This document shows positions 36,518 through 48,559 of a DNA stretch of 64,000 nt, in pieces. Made by a program: the position numbers and the translations under genes. This DNA is from Scylla paramamosain. Taxonomy: Eukaryota > Arthropoda > Malacostraca > Decapoda > Portunidae. The notes beneath the pieces were generated by a model. The model was not told the origin of the DNA. It worked only from the letters and a program-made list of their open reading frames with translations, and searched no databases. Within the stretch, counting starts at the first letter, position 1. The number at the start of each line of letters is the position of its first letter. The stretch spans positions 8,313,501 to 8,377,500 of the forward strand of contig NC_087161.1 in assembly GCF_035594125.1 (NCBI RefSeq). Reading direction: 5' to 3'.

Positions 36518-39082
36518 TCGACTACAGAATCACTCTCATACTAAATTTATCTGTGCTGTATACCTCTCACCTAACTCCTCTGACTATAAGAAATTCTTTG
36601 ACTACTTAGCTTGCAAAGTGGAGCACATTCTGACCCTCTTCCCTTTTGCAGAGATCTCCATTCTTGGAGACTTCAATGTTCACCACCAGCTTTGGCTTTC
36701 CTCTCCCTTCACTGACCATCCTGGTGAACTAGCCTACAACTTTGTTATCCTCCATGACCTAGAGCAATTGGTGCAACACCCTACTCGTATTCCTGACCGT
36801 CTTGGAGATAGGCCCAACATTCTTGACCTTTTCCTGACCTCTAATCCTTCTGCTTATGCTGTCACCCTTTCTTCTCCGTTGGGCTCCTCCGATCACAATC
36901 TCATATCTTTATCTTGTCCTATCGCTCCAATCCCTCCTCAGGATCCCCCTAAGCGAAGGTGCCTCTGGCGTTTTGCCTCTGCTAGTTGGGGGGGACCTGA
37001 GGAGGTATTTTGCTGATTTTCCTGGAATGACTACTGCTTCCGTGTCAGAGACCCGTCTTTGTGTGCTGAGCGGATAACAGAGGTGATAGTGTCTGGCACG
37101 GAGGCGTACATTCCTCACTCTTTTTCTCGTCCTAGACCTTCTAAACCTTGGTTTAACACAGCTTGTTCTCGTGCTATACATGATAGAGAGGTGGCCCACA
37201 AAAGGTACTTAAGCCTTCCATCACCAGAATCTCATGCACTTTACATTTCTGCCCGGAACCATGCCAAGTCTGTTCTCCAACTAGCCAAAAATTCCTTCAT
37301 TAACAGAAAATGTCAAAACCTTTCAAGATCTAACTCCCCTCATGATTTCTGGCATCTAGCCAAAAATATCTCCAATAACTTTGCTTCTTCTTCTTCTTTC
37401 CCTCCTCTATTTCAACCAGAAGGCACCACTGCTATCACATCTGTTTCTAAAGCTGAACTCTTCGCTCAGACCTTTGCTAAAATCTCTACCTTGGACGATT
37501 CTGGGCTTGTTCCTCCCTCTCCTCCACCCTCTGACTACTTCATGCCATATATTAAAATTCTTCGCAATGATGTTTTCCATGCCCTTGCTGGCCTAAACCC
37601 TCGGAAGGCTTATGGACCTGATGGGGTCCCTCCTATTGTTCTCCGAAACTGTGCCTCCATGATTGCACCTTGCCTAGTCAAACTCTTACAGCTCTGTCTG
37701 TCAACATCTACCTTTCCTTCTTGCTGGAAGTTTGCCTACATTCAACCTGTTCCTAAAAAGGGTGACCGTTCTAATCCCTCAAACTACCGTCCTATTGCTT
37801 TAATTTCCTGCCTATCTAAAGTTTTTGAATCTATCCTCAACAGGAAGATTCTTAAACGTCTATCACTTCACAACCTTCTATCTGATCGCCAGTATGGGTT
37901 CCGTCAAGGCCGCTCCACTGGTGATCTTCTGGCTTTCCTTACTGAGTCTTGGTCATCCTCTTTTAGAGATTTTGGTGAAACTTTTGCTGTTGCCTTGGAC
38001 ATATCAAAAGCTTTTGATAGAGTCTGGCACAAAGCTTTGATTTCCAAACTACCCTTCTCTCTGTAACTTCATCTCAAGTTTCCTTTCTGACCGTTCTATT
38101 GCTGCTGTGGTAGACGGTCACTGTTCTTGTCCTAAATCTATTAACAGTGGTGTTCCTCAGGGTTCTGTCCTGTCACCCACTCTCTTCTTATTATTCATTA
38201 ATGATCTTCTAAACCAAACTTCTTGTCCTATCCACTCCTACGCTGATGATACCACCCTGCACTTTTCCACGTCTCTTCATAGACGTCCAACCCTTCAGGA
38301 GGTAAACATATCATGCAGGGAAGCCACAGAACGCTTGACTTCTGATCTTTCTAAAATTTCTGATTGGGGCAGAGCAAACTTCGTATTGTTCAATGTCTCA
38401 AAAACTCAATTCCTCCATCTATCAACTCGACAAAACCTTCCAGACAACTATCCCCTCTTCTTCAATGACACTCAACTGTCCCCCTCTTCTACACTGAACA
38501 TCCTCGGTCTGTCCTTTACTTATAATTTGAACTGGAAACTTCACATCTCATCTCTAGCTAAAACAGCTTCTGTGAAGTTAGGTGTTCTGAGACGTCTCCG
38601 CCAGTTTTTCTCACCCTCTCAGCTGCTAACTCTGTACAAGGGCCTTATCCGTCCATGTATGGAGTATGCTTCACATGTCAGGGGGGGTTCCACTCATACT
38701 GCTCTTCTAGACAGGGTGGAATCAAAAGCTTTTCGTCTCATCAACTCCTCTCCTCTAACTGACTGTCTTCAGCCTCTCTCTCACCACCGCAATTTTGCAT
38801 ATCTAGCTGTCTTCTACCACTATTTTCATGCTAACTGCTATTCTGATCTTGCTAACTGCATGCCTCCCCTCCTTCCGCAGCCTCGCCACACAAGACTTTC
38901 TTCTTTCTCTGACCCCTATTCTGTCCACCTCTCTAACACAAAAGTTAACCAGTATTCTCAATCATTCATGTCTTTTTTCTGGTAAACTCTGGAACTCCCT
39001 GCCTGCTTCTGTATTTCCACCTTCCTATGACTTGAATTCCTTCAAGAGGGAGGTTTCAAGACACTTATTCATGAATTTTTGA
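36518..39082 (+). pseudogene. ORF2 of copy G: endonuclease (partial) and reverse transcriptase with intact YADD
   Basis: Endonuclease C-terminal two thirds: [16 protein letters not shown] at 36562, [14 protein letters not shown] at 36657, [14 protein letters not shown] at 36817, [13 protein letters not shown] at 36883. An extra G in a G run (about 36990) and a missing T (about 37022) create a short out-of-frame piece with a stop, after which the original frame returns. Reverse transcriptase: NPRKAYGPDGVPPIVLRNC at 37599, NPSNYRPIALISCLSKVFES at 37775, QYGFRQGRSTGDLLAF at 37890, ALDISKAFDRVWHKAL at 37992. A 17-bp deletion near 38055 shifts the frame. Then SGVPQGSVLSPTLFLLFIND at 38145, YADD at 38239-38250, and thumb and C-terminal region to SRHLFMNF at 39082, with a last shift near 38975. 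A few small lesions separate it from an open frame. Confidence 0.9.
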
Positions 39083-39190
39083 CCACTGCTTTGACCCTTT
39101 TATGGGACTGGCATTTCAGTGGGCATATTTTTTTATTGGATTTTTGTTGCCCTTGGCCGGTGTCCTTCCTACATAAAAAAAAAAAAAAAT
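36518..39190 (+). mobile_element. Jockey-like non-LTR retrotransposon, copy G (best preserved)
   Basis: 5'-truncated inside the endonuclease, where CGACTACAGAATCACTCTCA corresponds to 8310 in copy B. It runs through the full reverse transcriptase to the family 3' UTR (TTGTTGCCCTTGGCCGGTGT near 39145) and ends in a poly-A tail at 39174-39190. Longest uninterrupted frames of the family: 335 codons (37059-38066) and 292 codons (38107-38985). Confidence 0.92.
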
Positions 39191-39414
39191 TTCAAAAGCA
39201 ATCAGATAAGCAGTTGAAATTTTGCAAAGGTCTTTACCTGACATGAAAACCAAATGTAGCCCATACTATAATGAAATAAGGCAAAAATGTAAATTCATTG
39301 TTCTAACCACAAAAGCAAAATTTTAGGATCAAAATAGCTTTTTCCTATTTTGTTTAGATGGAAATAACTGGAAAATTATGGATTGGGGCCAAGGATAAGA
39401 CAAACGTGAAATTT
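39191..39414. other. AT-rich spacer, nothing seen
   Basis: Lies between the poly-A tail of copy G and the truncated 3' side of copy H. No recognisable content. Confidence 0.4.
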
Positions 39415-41215
39415 TGTTGCATAGTGTTATCTTTCTCATGATATCTTTATCCACGTAGTGGAATGCTGTTCCAATATTTCTCACCATTTTATATGTATCT
39501 CTGAGTATGTTTTCTACATGTTTCTCTGACTGTTGACTATCCTGTATTATCACTCCTAGATCATTCTCTTCTTGTACTTTCATTATTTCTTCATTTCCCA
39601 TTTTATGTGTATATTTTGGTCTCTTTTAACTTTTTTCCCATTTCCATTACATGACATTTTTTCACATTAAAATTCCACATCCCATTTCTTACTCCAATCC
39701 CAGATTTTACTCAAATCCTTTAGTAGAATTTTTGCAGGCTTTTTTGTTTCTTATATGCCTTTGTAACTTAGCATCATCTGTAAAGAGGCTCATGTAATTC
39801 TTTACTCCTTCAAGCATATCATTTATGTAGATCAGGAAAAGTATTGGTGCCAACGCTGATCCTTGTGGTACTCCACTATTTACATTCCTCTATTTTGATT
39901 TAACATCTTTACTACTGTTCTCATTTCTCTTTCCCTTCAGTAACTTTTCATCCAGCTTTTTATTTTTCTGTTTAATCCTCCTATATTTTCTAGCTTCCAT
40001 AATAACCTGTTGTGGGAAACTGTCAAAGATTTTTTTTAGATCTAAATACACAGTCTACCCATCCATCACTCTCCTGTGTTATATCAATCACTCTTGAATA
40101 AAAGCTCATTAAATTGGTTACACATGATTGCTTTTGTCCAAAGCTATACTGTTTTTTCTGTTATTATATCATGTTTTCTAAAAATTCTGTCCACTGCATC
40201 TTTATCACTTTTTCACAAATCTTACATACTATGCAGGTCATTGATACTGGTCTATAGTTTAAAGGTTCTTTCTTTCCACTTTTATAAATTGACACTATAT
40301 CTGCTCTTTTCCATTCCTTAGGCACTCTTTCAATTGATAATGAGCACTTTATTTTGTTTCCTGCACTCTTTTAAAATGAAACCTGATACTCCATCTGGTC
40401 CTATTGATTTTCTCTTGCACTTCCTCCATTATTTTATTAACTTCTTTAATTACTATAACTTCCCACATTTGTTTTCTTGTCTTGTGGTTTTTTAAATTCT
40501 GATTGTTCTGTGAAAACTTGTTGAAACTTTTTGTTTAGCAATTCACTCACGTCTTCTTCACTGACATCACTATCGGTCTCTATTTCTATCATTACATGGG
40601 ACACACATATCTTAATTCTTTAGTAGGGTCCATACCCTTTGTTAGTATTAGGTCTAGTCTTGCTGGTTCATCATCTCCTCTATATCTTGTATTTTCAATC
40701 ACCCACTGCATCACTGAGTCTTCCACAGTCAGCTTCAGAAATCTTTCTCCCCATGCAGTCTCATTTCTTCATGCTTCAAATGTTTCCCTATTTACTTCTT
40801 TGCAACTTTTAATTAATTTACTCAAACACTAAATGGTATCTCCTATTATTTTCTCATATTCATCCTTGCTCCAAGAATTTTTTTTGGGTGGTACATAGGT
40901 TGTTATTACCATTAGTATTTCTCCATTATTAACATCCAAGTTAACACACTATTTCTGCTTTTCCTTCTCCATATTTCGCTATTTTTGCCTTTGCCTCTTT
41001 TCTTGTCATTATCATTGCATCTCCCACTCCTTTACTAATACTGTCTCTTCTCCATATATTGTAGTTATTGTTAATGACTATCTGGTTTTCTTCTTTTAGC
41101 TTTGTTTCTGTTAAACACACCACCTTCAGATTTTTCTCTTTTAAATATTCTTATAATTCCAGTTTTCTGTTTACCAATAAGTTTATGTTAGTATACATCA
41201 CAATTTGTCATTCAT
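39415..41215 (-). pseudogene. ORF2 of copy H: endonuclease-reverse transcriptase, heavily decayed
   Basis: Endonuclease fragment MVCLTETKLKEENQIVINNN at 41123, with RRDSISKGVGDAMIMTRKEA near 41045. Degenerate later endonuclease blocks run to about 40600. Reverse transcriptase pieces on the minus strand: a PVSMTCIVCKICEK-like block near 40240, SFGQKQSCVTNLMSFYSRVI near 40130, and a LPQVILEAR-like region near 40000. GVPQGSALAPILFLIYINDM lies near 39860, with the catalytic box FTDD in place of FADD near 39790. The thumb ends at 39415. Frames change repeatedly. Motif readings away from the two longest frames are approximate. Confidence 0.65.
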
Positions 41216-41339
41216 TTTTAATATTTTTTTTCTATTTTACTTTTATTTATTTATTTATTTATTTTTATGTACCATTTCTTCACTCAAAAAAAAAAAATCT
41301 GTTCTCGATTAATTTTTCTTTTATGCTCTTCATACATTT

Positions 41340-41377
41340 CTTAAAATTTTTTCCATTCTTCTTCATTTCTGTTCTTC

Positions 41378-41468
<91 letters not shown>

Positions 41469-42282
41469 TTGCAATCTTCTACTTCCCTTAGTTTGGATAT
41501 TCTTTCTAGTATCTCTTTTGCTGCTTGTTGTGATTTTAATCTTATTTTCATAGGTTTTATTTTGCCTTCCAGATAAGGTTCCAGTCTAACTACTTCCACT
41601 TCCCCAAATTTAGTGTCATCTTCTACATTTAGTTTCTTTAGTAAGTCCTTCACCGTTTTTGTTTCTTCTTTATCTCTTTTCAATTTGTATGTTATATTTT
41701 TCTGCTTAATTCTATAAACTATAACACTTTTCTTCTTATATTCTGCATCTCTTACCAGATCTTTATTGTTTTTCGATGCCTTTACTACTTTCTTTTTTTC
41801 TACATCTTCATTTTTTCTTTCAGTTACTTTTCAATTATTTCCTTGAAGTCAACATTTGCTTTACCATTTTCAATTTTCTAGCCTTTCACTTCATCCATAA
41901 CTCCCTCTCACACCCTCTTCTCATCTTTCACTAACTCTATTTTAAAATCTTTATTTTCTTTTATTACTTTCTTCATGATGTTTTATAATTGCTCATTTTT
42001 CTCAATATTTTGCTGTTCTCTCACTCTCATCTCCTCCAGTCCTGTTTTCAGCTTGAAAATTTTACCATCTTTTCCTAGATTCTGTTCCAGCTTATCCTGA
42101 AGAGAATTTACCATTTCCAATACTACTTTCATCTCATTCTTCTGCTGTTCTGCATCACTTTCCACTTTTCTTACTCTCATTTTCAAGAATTCAATCTCAC
42201 TTTCATTTCAGTCATTGTCACTAAAACCATCAAAATTAATTCCACCCCTTGGTGAAAGTAAGTCTGGAATTGCATTGGCCAT
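41340..42282 (-). pseudogene. ORF1 of copy H (coiled-coil and RRM-like), with a TA microsatellite inside
   Basis: The ATG at 42282-42280 opens MANAIPDLLSPRGGINFDGF, followed by an in-frame stop. A coiled-coil-like segment rich in E, K, Q and L covers about 42190-41985 (MRVRKVESDAEQQKNEMKVV). A probable RRM-like part lies at 41683-41460 (KFGEVEVVRLEPYLEGKIKP, then MKIRLKSQQAAKEILERISK). The KLREVEDCKNIYI block at about 41475 then runs into about 44 TA repeats. After the repeats the expected RDMNEEER block is just recognisable as RNEEEWKK. The intact protein would bind the element RNA. Confidence 0.65.
41379..41466. repeat. (AT)n microsatellite inside LINE ORF1, about 44 units
   Basis: Lies exactly where the family encodes a KNIYIKRDMNEEE-type block. 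The natural AATATATATAAA of that block is a plausible seed for expansion. Confidence 0.95.
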
Positions 42283-42458
42283 CTTTGTTTGGAAAGGCCC
42301 TGTCAGCTGGGGCCATGAATCCACAACACTCACTGTTTCCTCACCTACAGGACCACTCACTGTGACACTCAGACCCTACAAATCACATCTCTAGGCATTC
42401 CTGGTGATGATGCCCTCTTCCAGGTCAAGTTAATGGTATGATTTCCCCAAAAAGTCAC

Positions 42459-42459
<1 letters not shown>

Positions 42460-42512
<53 letters not shown>
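42460..42512. repeat. (TG)n microsatellite, about 26 units
   Basis: Joined directly to TATTTACCTAGTTGTA, the 3' end of copy I read on the plus strand. Confidence 0.97.
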
Positions 42513-42515
<3 letters not shown>

Positions 42516-42521
42516 ATTTAC

Positions 42522-45300
42522 CTAGTTGTATTGTACATGGCACAAGCCACAGCTCATTTTCTCCTGTCCCCCATAACAATACTTATTCAGTTTCTCTTTA
42601 AACATGTGTACAGTGCTTACCACAACCAGCTCTTCCTTCAAATCATTCCAGATTTCAATAGTTCTATATGGAAAGCTGCATTTCTTGATGTTGCTTGAAC
42701 ATCCACTCTTCTTTATTTTCTTCCCATTCCCCCTCGTCCGTCTCTCTCCCTCCTCCATCTGTGGTGCCAAGTCATTTCTGTCTATTCTTTCTATATTGTT
42801 TACTAATTTGTACATTGTTATCAGGTCTCCTCTTTCTCTTCTTTCTTGTAGTATTGGTAAATCCATCTCTTCAAGTCTTTCTTCATAGTTTAAATCTTTC
42901 AAGTCTGGTACCATCTTTGTCGCTATCCTCTGTATTCTTTCCAGTTTCTGTGTATATCTTTTTTTTTCTATGTGGAGCCCAACTAATGCTGTGTATTACA
43001 ATTCAGGACGTATTATGCTTGTTATAGTTTTCTTTATCATTTCTTTATCTAAATAGTTGAATGCCATATTAATGTTTGTTAGCAAGCTGCATGTAGAGCT
43101 GAATATCCCATTTATGTGTCTTTCAGGTGATAGTGTGTCCTGAATCATTACTCCCAAATCTTTTTCTTCATTACTTTTCATTATTATTTCTCCTTCCATT
43201 TTGTAATTCCATGAAGGTATCTTTTTACTTTTTCTTACTTCTAACACGTGGCATTTTCTGACATTAAATTCTAGTTTCCATCTTTGGCTCCATGCATGTA
43301 TCTTGTCAATATCCTTTTGTAACTCCTTGCAGTCATTTTCATCCTTTATTATTTTTTTTTTTTCACCATCAGCAAACAGGTTTATATAACTATTAAGATC
43401 CTCTGTCATATCACTTATATATATTTGAAACATAATAGGTGCCAACACAGATCCTTGCAGTATCCCACTTGTCACTTAGCACCAGCTTGAATTAGTGTCT
43501 CTGATTACTGCTCTCATTTCCCTCACGTGTAAATAATCCTCCACCTGTCTCAATGTTGTTCCCTTTAGTCCTCCTCCATTCTTTAGCTTCCACATAAGAC
43601 TTTTGTGGAGAACTTTATTGAATGCTTTTTTGAGATCCAGCTATACCACATCAACCCATCTGTTCCCCATCTGACACAGGATCTCCCTTTCCTGAATCCA
43701 AATTGCTTTTCTGTAATTATCTTTTCATAATGTAGATATTCCACCCATCTCTATTTAATTACTTTCACAAAGCTTGCTTATAATACTTGTTAGTGATACT
43801 GGCCTATAATTTAATGGTTCCATTTTATTTCCCCCTTTGTATATTGACACTATATTAGCTCTTTTCCATTCCCTTGGTACTTTTCCTTCTCTCAATGAGC
43901 TGTTAATTTATCCCATATGGGTTCTTCCATTTGTTCTCTGCTTTCTTTTAATATTCATCCATTTACTTGATCTGGTCCCATAGCTTTTCTAACATCCAGT
44001 TCTTCCAGCAGTTTCTTGATTTCTTGTCTCTTTACTTGTATCTCCTTTATTCCCTCACTCTGTGATATCACTTTTGGTGCCACAAAATCGGTTTCCTTTG
44101 TAAACACAGATTGAAAACTCTCATTCATTAGTTCACTCATCTCCTCAGTAGTTTCATAAATTCTTTCTTCTTTTTAACTTGTTTATGTTATCCCTGTTTC
44201 ATTTTTACATTTACGTATCTGTAGAAGAGTTTGGGCTCTTCTTTGCATTTTCTTACTATGTCACTTTCAAAATTTCTTTCTTCTCTTTTTATTATACCAC
44301 ATTCATTCTTTGCCCTTCTGTATTCTTCCCTAATATTCCTGTTCAGATTTCTCATTATTTTCCTCCAAGCCCTGTCCTTTTTCTTTTTTTGCTTCTACAC
44401 ACCTGGCATTATACCATTCATGCTTCCCAATTTTCACTATATAACTTGGCACAAACTGATGCATCCCCATCTCTACACTTGCTCAAAAATATCTCATATT
44501 TTTCTTGCACTACTTTACCTTCAAATAGCTCTTTCCAGTTCATTTTTCCATAAAATTTATTAAGCTCTGCAAAGTTTACCTTAGTAAAGTTCTGTCTCCC
44601 ATTTCTAAATTGTTCATTCCTGTGCAACACTGTTTCCTACTGTAGTACTATTTCTATTGTCACATGATCACTTCTTCCCAGTGGACTTGATGTATACTCA
44701 ATCTACTTTCTGGGGTTTTTGTAAACACTAAGTCCAACTGTGATGGTTCTTCTCCTCTACATCTTGTAAGTTTGTTCATCCACTGTCTCATTGTATTCAC
44801 CATCATGGTTTGCATAAGTTCTTTGATCCATGACCTCACATTTTCTTTCACTTCCGTCTCATCCCAGTTAATTCCTTTAGTGTTGAAGTCACCCAATAGG
44901 AGCACTTTGTTATTTTTTCTTATCATTTCCTCTATGCTATTTCTTGTTTTAGTTGCATAGTTTTATATCAACTGGTCTTCCATGCATTAGTTTTTGGTGG
45001 TATGTACATCACAATAACTTTCCTTTTTTCACTTCCTTTGATCTTTAATCACAACACTCAAAGTTTCCATCATTCAATCACCATATTCCACTTCCTCAAC
45101 AACAATATCTTCTTTTATCAATATCATCACTCCTCCTCCTCCCATTCCTTTTCTGTCTCTCCTTCATGTGCTATCCTTCCTTTGCAAATCTCATCTTTAT
45201 TTCCTGTTTTAATTTGGTTTCTGTTAAACATACCACGTCTGGTTTATTGTTCTTTAGGCAGTCTTTTAAGTTCCAGTAGGCTCGGTACCAAACCATTTAT
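42522..45300 (-). pseudogene. ORF2 of copy I: endonuclease-reverse transcriptase, catalytic box FADG
   Basis: Endonuclease: a degenerate start near 45240 (MFNRNQIKTGNK-like), VLLLGDFNTKGINWDE at 44905, EEPSQLDLVFTKTPE at 44755, and a SGKKWSDHVTIE-like SDH near 44675. Linker EPKLFYRYVNVKMK-like near 44240. Reverse transcriptase: LDVRKAMGPDQVNG at 43995, a NYRPVSLTSIISKLCE-like block near 43790, SGILQGSVLAPIMFQIYISD at 43470, catalytic box FADG in place of FADD near 43375. Thumb: SPERHINGIFSSTCSLLTNI at 43130. C-terminal region 42914-42522 with MVPDLKDLNYEERLEEMDLP and CSFPYRTIEIWNDLKEEL. Frames change several times. Confidence 0.78.
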
Positions 45301-45423
45301 ATTTGTATGCATAATTTTTAAGCTTTCACTTGATCTTCCATGGCATCTTTGTGCCACCATTTCCTCACTTTCACATCCACAACTTTTCAAATGAGTCTCC
45401 TCGCTTGTTCCTGTGTCCTCTAA

Positions 45424-46219
45424 TCATTTTTTGATTGGGCCTCTTCTCTCAACTCTTTCAAATTTACTTCTCTCTTCTTCGTTCATGTCTCTTTTTATCC
45501 ATGTTCCCCTCATTCTTTCTACTTTTGCTAATATTCCTGTTCTTTGAGACACATGTTCCACTGCTGTTTGTGACATGAATCTTATTTCCATTAGCCTTGT
45601 TCCATTTTCATCGTACTTTCCAATCCTATAAACCTCTTCAATTTGTTCAACTATCTCCTCTCCTTCTCCTGCCACTTCTATAATTTCCTTAGCCCTTTTT
45701 GCCTCTTCTTTCTCTCTGGCTGTTTTCATGGGTAGGTTCTTCTCCTTGACCCCAAATACCACCACACACATCTTTCTCTGTACCATGTTTCTCACAAGAT
45801 TACTTTTTTCCTTTATTATCTTAATAACTTGCTTTTCCATTTCCTTATTGTGTTACTGTTGCTGTTGCCTTATTAACTCATCCATATCCACCTTTTGTTG
45901 TTATTCTCTCTCCTTTCCAACTTTTGACTTCCTCTGTAACTCTTTTACTTTTCCAACTTTAATCTCTCCCTCTTGTAAAGCTTTCTTCAACTCCTCATTC
46001 TCTTCCTTGAGTTTTTTTTATTTCTTCACAGTACTTCTTGTTTAAGTCCCCTATTTTTGTCACCTCTTCTCTCAGTTCTTTGTTTTCTTTTTCTCTTTCT
46101 ATTTCCCTCTTCATCTTTATTATATCACTTGAGATCTCTTTTACATTGTCACCACCCACCTCTCTCTCTTTTTTCCACACATTTTTGTCCATCCCAAAAT
46201 GTTTGACAACACCTTGCAT
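45424..46219 (-). pseudogene. ORF1 of copy I: coiled-coil plus RRM-like RNA-binding protein
   Basis: Upstream frame 46219-45995 is strongly coiled-coil in character (KMKREIEREKENKELREEV). The downstream frame, 45840-45424, is 138 codons. It has KMCVVVFGVKEKNLPMKTAR (45780), EEIVEQIEEVYRIGKYDENG (45670), TRLMEIRFMSQTAVEHVSQR, then GTWIKRDMNEEERSKFERV (45510). This is the strand-helix-strand pattern of the RRM-like domain in L1-type ORF1 proteins: a VVVFGV core strand, then the EVYRIG and LMEIRF strands. A stop and frame break lie between the two frames. Probable role: RNA chaperone and particle protein. Confidence 0.72.
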
Positions 46220-46248
46220 GGTATCAAAGGTACATCCTCAGCTTACAG

Positions 46249-46319
46249 CAAAAAAAAAAATAAATAAATAAAAATAAATAAATAAATAAATAAATAAAAT
46301 AAATAAATAAATAAACAAA

Positions 46320-46358
<39 letters not shown>

Positions 46359-46365
46359 AAAAAAA
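46249..46365. repeat. (AAAT)n microsatellite
   Basis: About 25 tetranucleotide units with some interruptions. On the minus strand it may interrupt the ORF1 N-terminal region of copy I: the frame RVKRLSALVKKWSNEECKDV lies just beyond at 46463. Confidence 0.93.
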
Positions 46366-46470
46366 TTGGGGGACAGCTCACCACCATGTTTGTGGTGAGG
46401 CACATCCTTGCATTCCTCATTGCTCCATTTCTTCACCAATGCACTCAGTCTTTTCACTCGCAATAGTTAC

Positions 46471-47477
46471 ATGGTTTATTTTTCTATTCATTTCACCATT
46501 CCAGTGAAACTAACACTCATACTATGTAACTGTGGCATGTTTATTTTCCAGGCATCACACACCATCTCAGTAGAACACTTTGTTTAAAAAATACACAGCC
46601 ATTTCATTAGCCAAAGCATGGAGCAGTCACAAAAGATAACTTTCCATTATGTTAATATGTCAAACACTGAATCCATTACTCTGTGTTTTCAAAAACATAT
46701 AAGGGACTAACCTAAGTTGCCATGTAGTTATTTTCTCCTGGCAGATTTTTTTCAGACAGAGGAGGAGTGAGTTGCCAGTTTGTGCAATGTGATGCTCATG
46801 TCGGCAGGAGTTCTAATTGTGAGTGTCGTTCACTGTAATAGATCTGATAAAACTTAGTCCTACTTATGATTTTTATGTGAAAACTCATGTTGGATAATGT
46901 ATATTAAACTATGATTTCATTTAACATAGGTCAGATTTAATACAAGAAAATAGCCTCATAAGACAGAAACAAATCAGTGCAAACAAACAAGGATTAGTGC
47001 AAAAAAAAAATAAATAAATAAATAAATAAAAAATAAATAAATAAATAATTTAAATAAAAAGTCATATTTAAATCAAATAAATTTTCTTTTTTTTAAATTC
47101 AACCCTGGTCACAATGAACACTAATATAACATTATAGTAGTCATGACACACCAGCTTCAACATATTTCTAACCGTTGCTGCATCTTGGTCAATCATTTGT
47201 GATCTCAATTCTAAAGGTGGCTCAGGATTAGTCCTAAGCCAGGCCTTTGTATCGGCAGCTTCTGTTAGGGGAGGAAAAGAAGGGGCAAACAGAAAAAAAC
47301 AAACAGTATATTTCACCCCACTAGTTCCTAAATCTGGCACACCACATTCTCTCCAAAAACACTTTCACAGCCTCAGTCATCCTTCCATTCATCTCTCTAC
47401 ACAGTCCCAGCAACAACACCATGTATTTCCTTCCTGTCTTCTACAATCTGACATCCCCAATTCAGCACTATAGAGAG
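46471..47477. other. No gene recognised; (AAAT)n at 46999-47065
   Basis: AT-rich DNA. A 90-codon minus-strand frame (47340-47068) has no recognisable motif. One further AAAT microsatellite. Confidence 0.4.
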
Positions 47478-47613
47478 TGTTCAAGTTATGAGCGAGATAT
47501 GTTCCAGAAGGCTGCTTGTAAGTCGTTTTGCTCATAATACATCATCGTAACTTTTCAGTAAAGAAAAAAAAAAATCACACATTCTGTATGCAGCTTAATT
47601 GATATTTGATACC

Positions 47614-47674
<61 letters not shown>

Positions 47675-47973
47675 CACCTTGCCTTATGGGTGATGTGATA
47701 CTACTGAGTAGTGACAGGCTTGAGACTTCTGCCAAACATAAGACTCAAATATGCCAAGCATACAACCTGAGTTAAAATGAGACACCTATCTCTCTCTCTC
47801 TCTCTCTCCCTCTCTCTCTTGGGCTATAAATGCCTTAATTCATATAATTAATTAAGATAGCTGTTGGAAAGCATAAGTTAGGTTTGTTTGCATAGACTTC
47901 GACTTATACATATACATAGACTTAGGAGATGGTGTAGCTAAAGTCCAGCAGGAGTAGCCCTGAGTTATGAGAT

Positions 47974-48037
<64 letters not shown>
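47478..48037. repeat. Cluster of GA/TC microsatellites with duplicated flanks
   Basis: GA run 47616-47675, TC run about 47790-47820, CT run 47975-48037. After each of the last two runs comes a related segment: TTCATATAATTAATTAAGAT (47839) and TTCATATAATTTACTAAGAT (48091), each followed by AGC and GAAAGCATAAG. This suggests an old tandem duplication of about 250 bp. The first 80 bp (47478-47560) resemble 13805-13875. Confidence 0.75.
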
Positions 48038-48039
<2 letters not shown>

Positions 48040-48499
48040 GCACATTTTTTTTTCTTTCTCTCTTCCTTCTCATGCTATACACCCTTTTATTCATATAATT
48101 TACTAAGATAGCCAGCTGAAAGCATAAGACAGCTATGTTTGTCTATTCATGAACTTAGTGTAATGGAGCAGGGTTTCTACACCATGTAGTGTAACCCTTC
48201 CATCTCTTTGCCTCTCAGAGGCTGACTGGCAGAGGTCCGTATGCCTTGGAACCTCAAGCCTGACTTTCTGTGGTGCAGTACGACAAGTTTTAAATTAAAT
48301 TTAAATTTTAAACTAGCATCTCAAAATAAACTGCAACAGGGCCTGAGTCCTAGCGACGTGAGCAGTCCCTCACTATGCTGCTGTGCTGCATGGGTAATGG
48401 CAAAGCAGCACACTAGGTAAATATGGCGTGTAGTGGCCATATTTGAACTTTTAGTTAGCAAAGGGAACAATATCAAGAGCGTAATTTCATTTTGCGAAT
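48038..48499. other. No gene seen
   Basis: Includes the second duplicated segment (to about 48160). Otherwise unremarkable. Confidence 0.4.
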
Positions 48500-48559
48500 A
48501 GACTGTTCATATCTCTCAACATTTGTAACTCATTACCTCTTAATGCGGACACCCTCTGT

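Larger units (their letters stand above)
39415..42459 (-). mobile_element. CR1-like LINE, copy H, 3'-truncated, with ORF1 and ORF2
   Basis: Reverse-strand copy. ORF1 ATG at 42282, ORF1 remnant to about 41340, ORF2 from about 41215 to 39415. The sequence from 42283 to 42459 would be its 5' UTR; it ends at the GT microsatellite that marks the 3' end of copy I. The 3' side stops in the thumb (HYVDKDIMRKI), so the C-terminus and 3' UTR are lost. Confidence 0.82.
42513..46470 (-). mobile_element. CR1-like LINE, copy I, near full length
   Basis: 3' end at 42513, beside the TG run. ORF2 from about 45300 to 42522. ORF1 at 46219-45424, with possible upstream coding sequence to 46463 beyond an AAAT microsatellite. 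The ORF1-ORF2 order and the terminal sequence match copy D. At nearly 4 kb it is the longest copy of this family in the window. The 5' boundary is uncertain. Confidence 0.85.
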
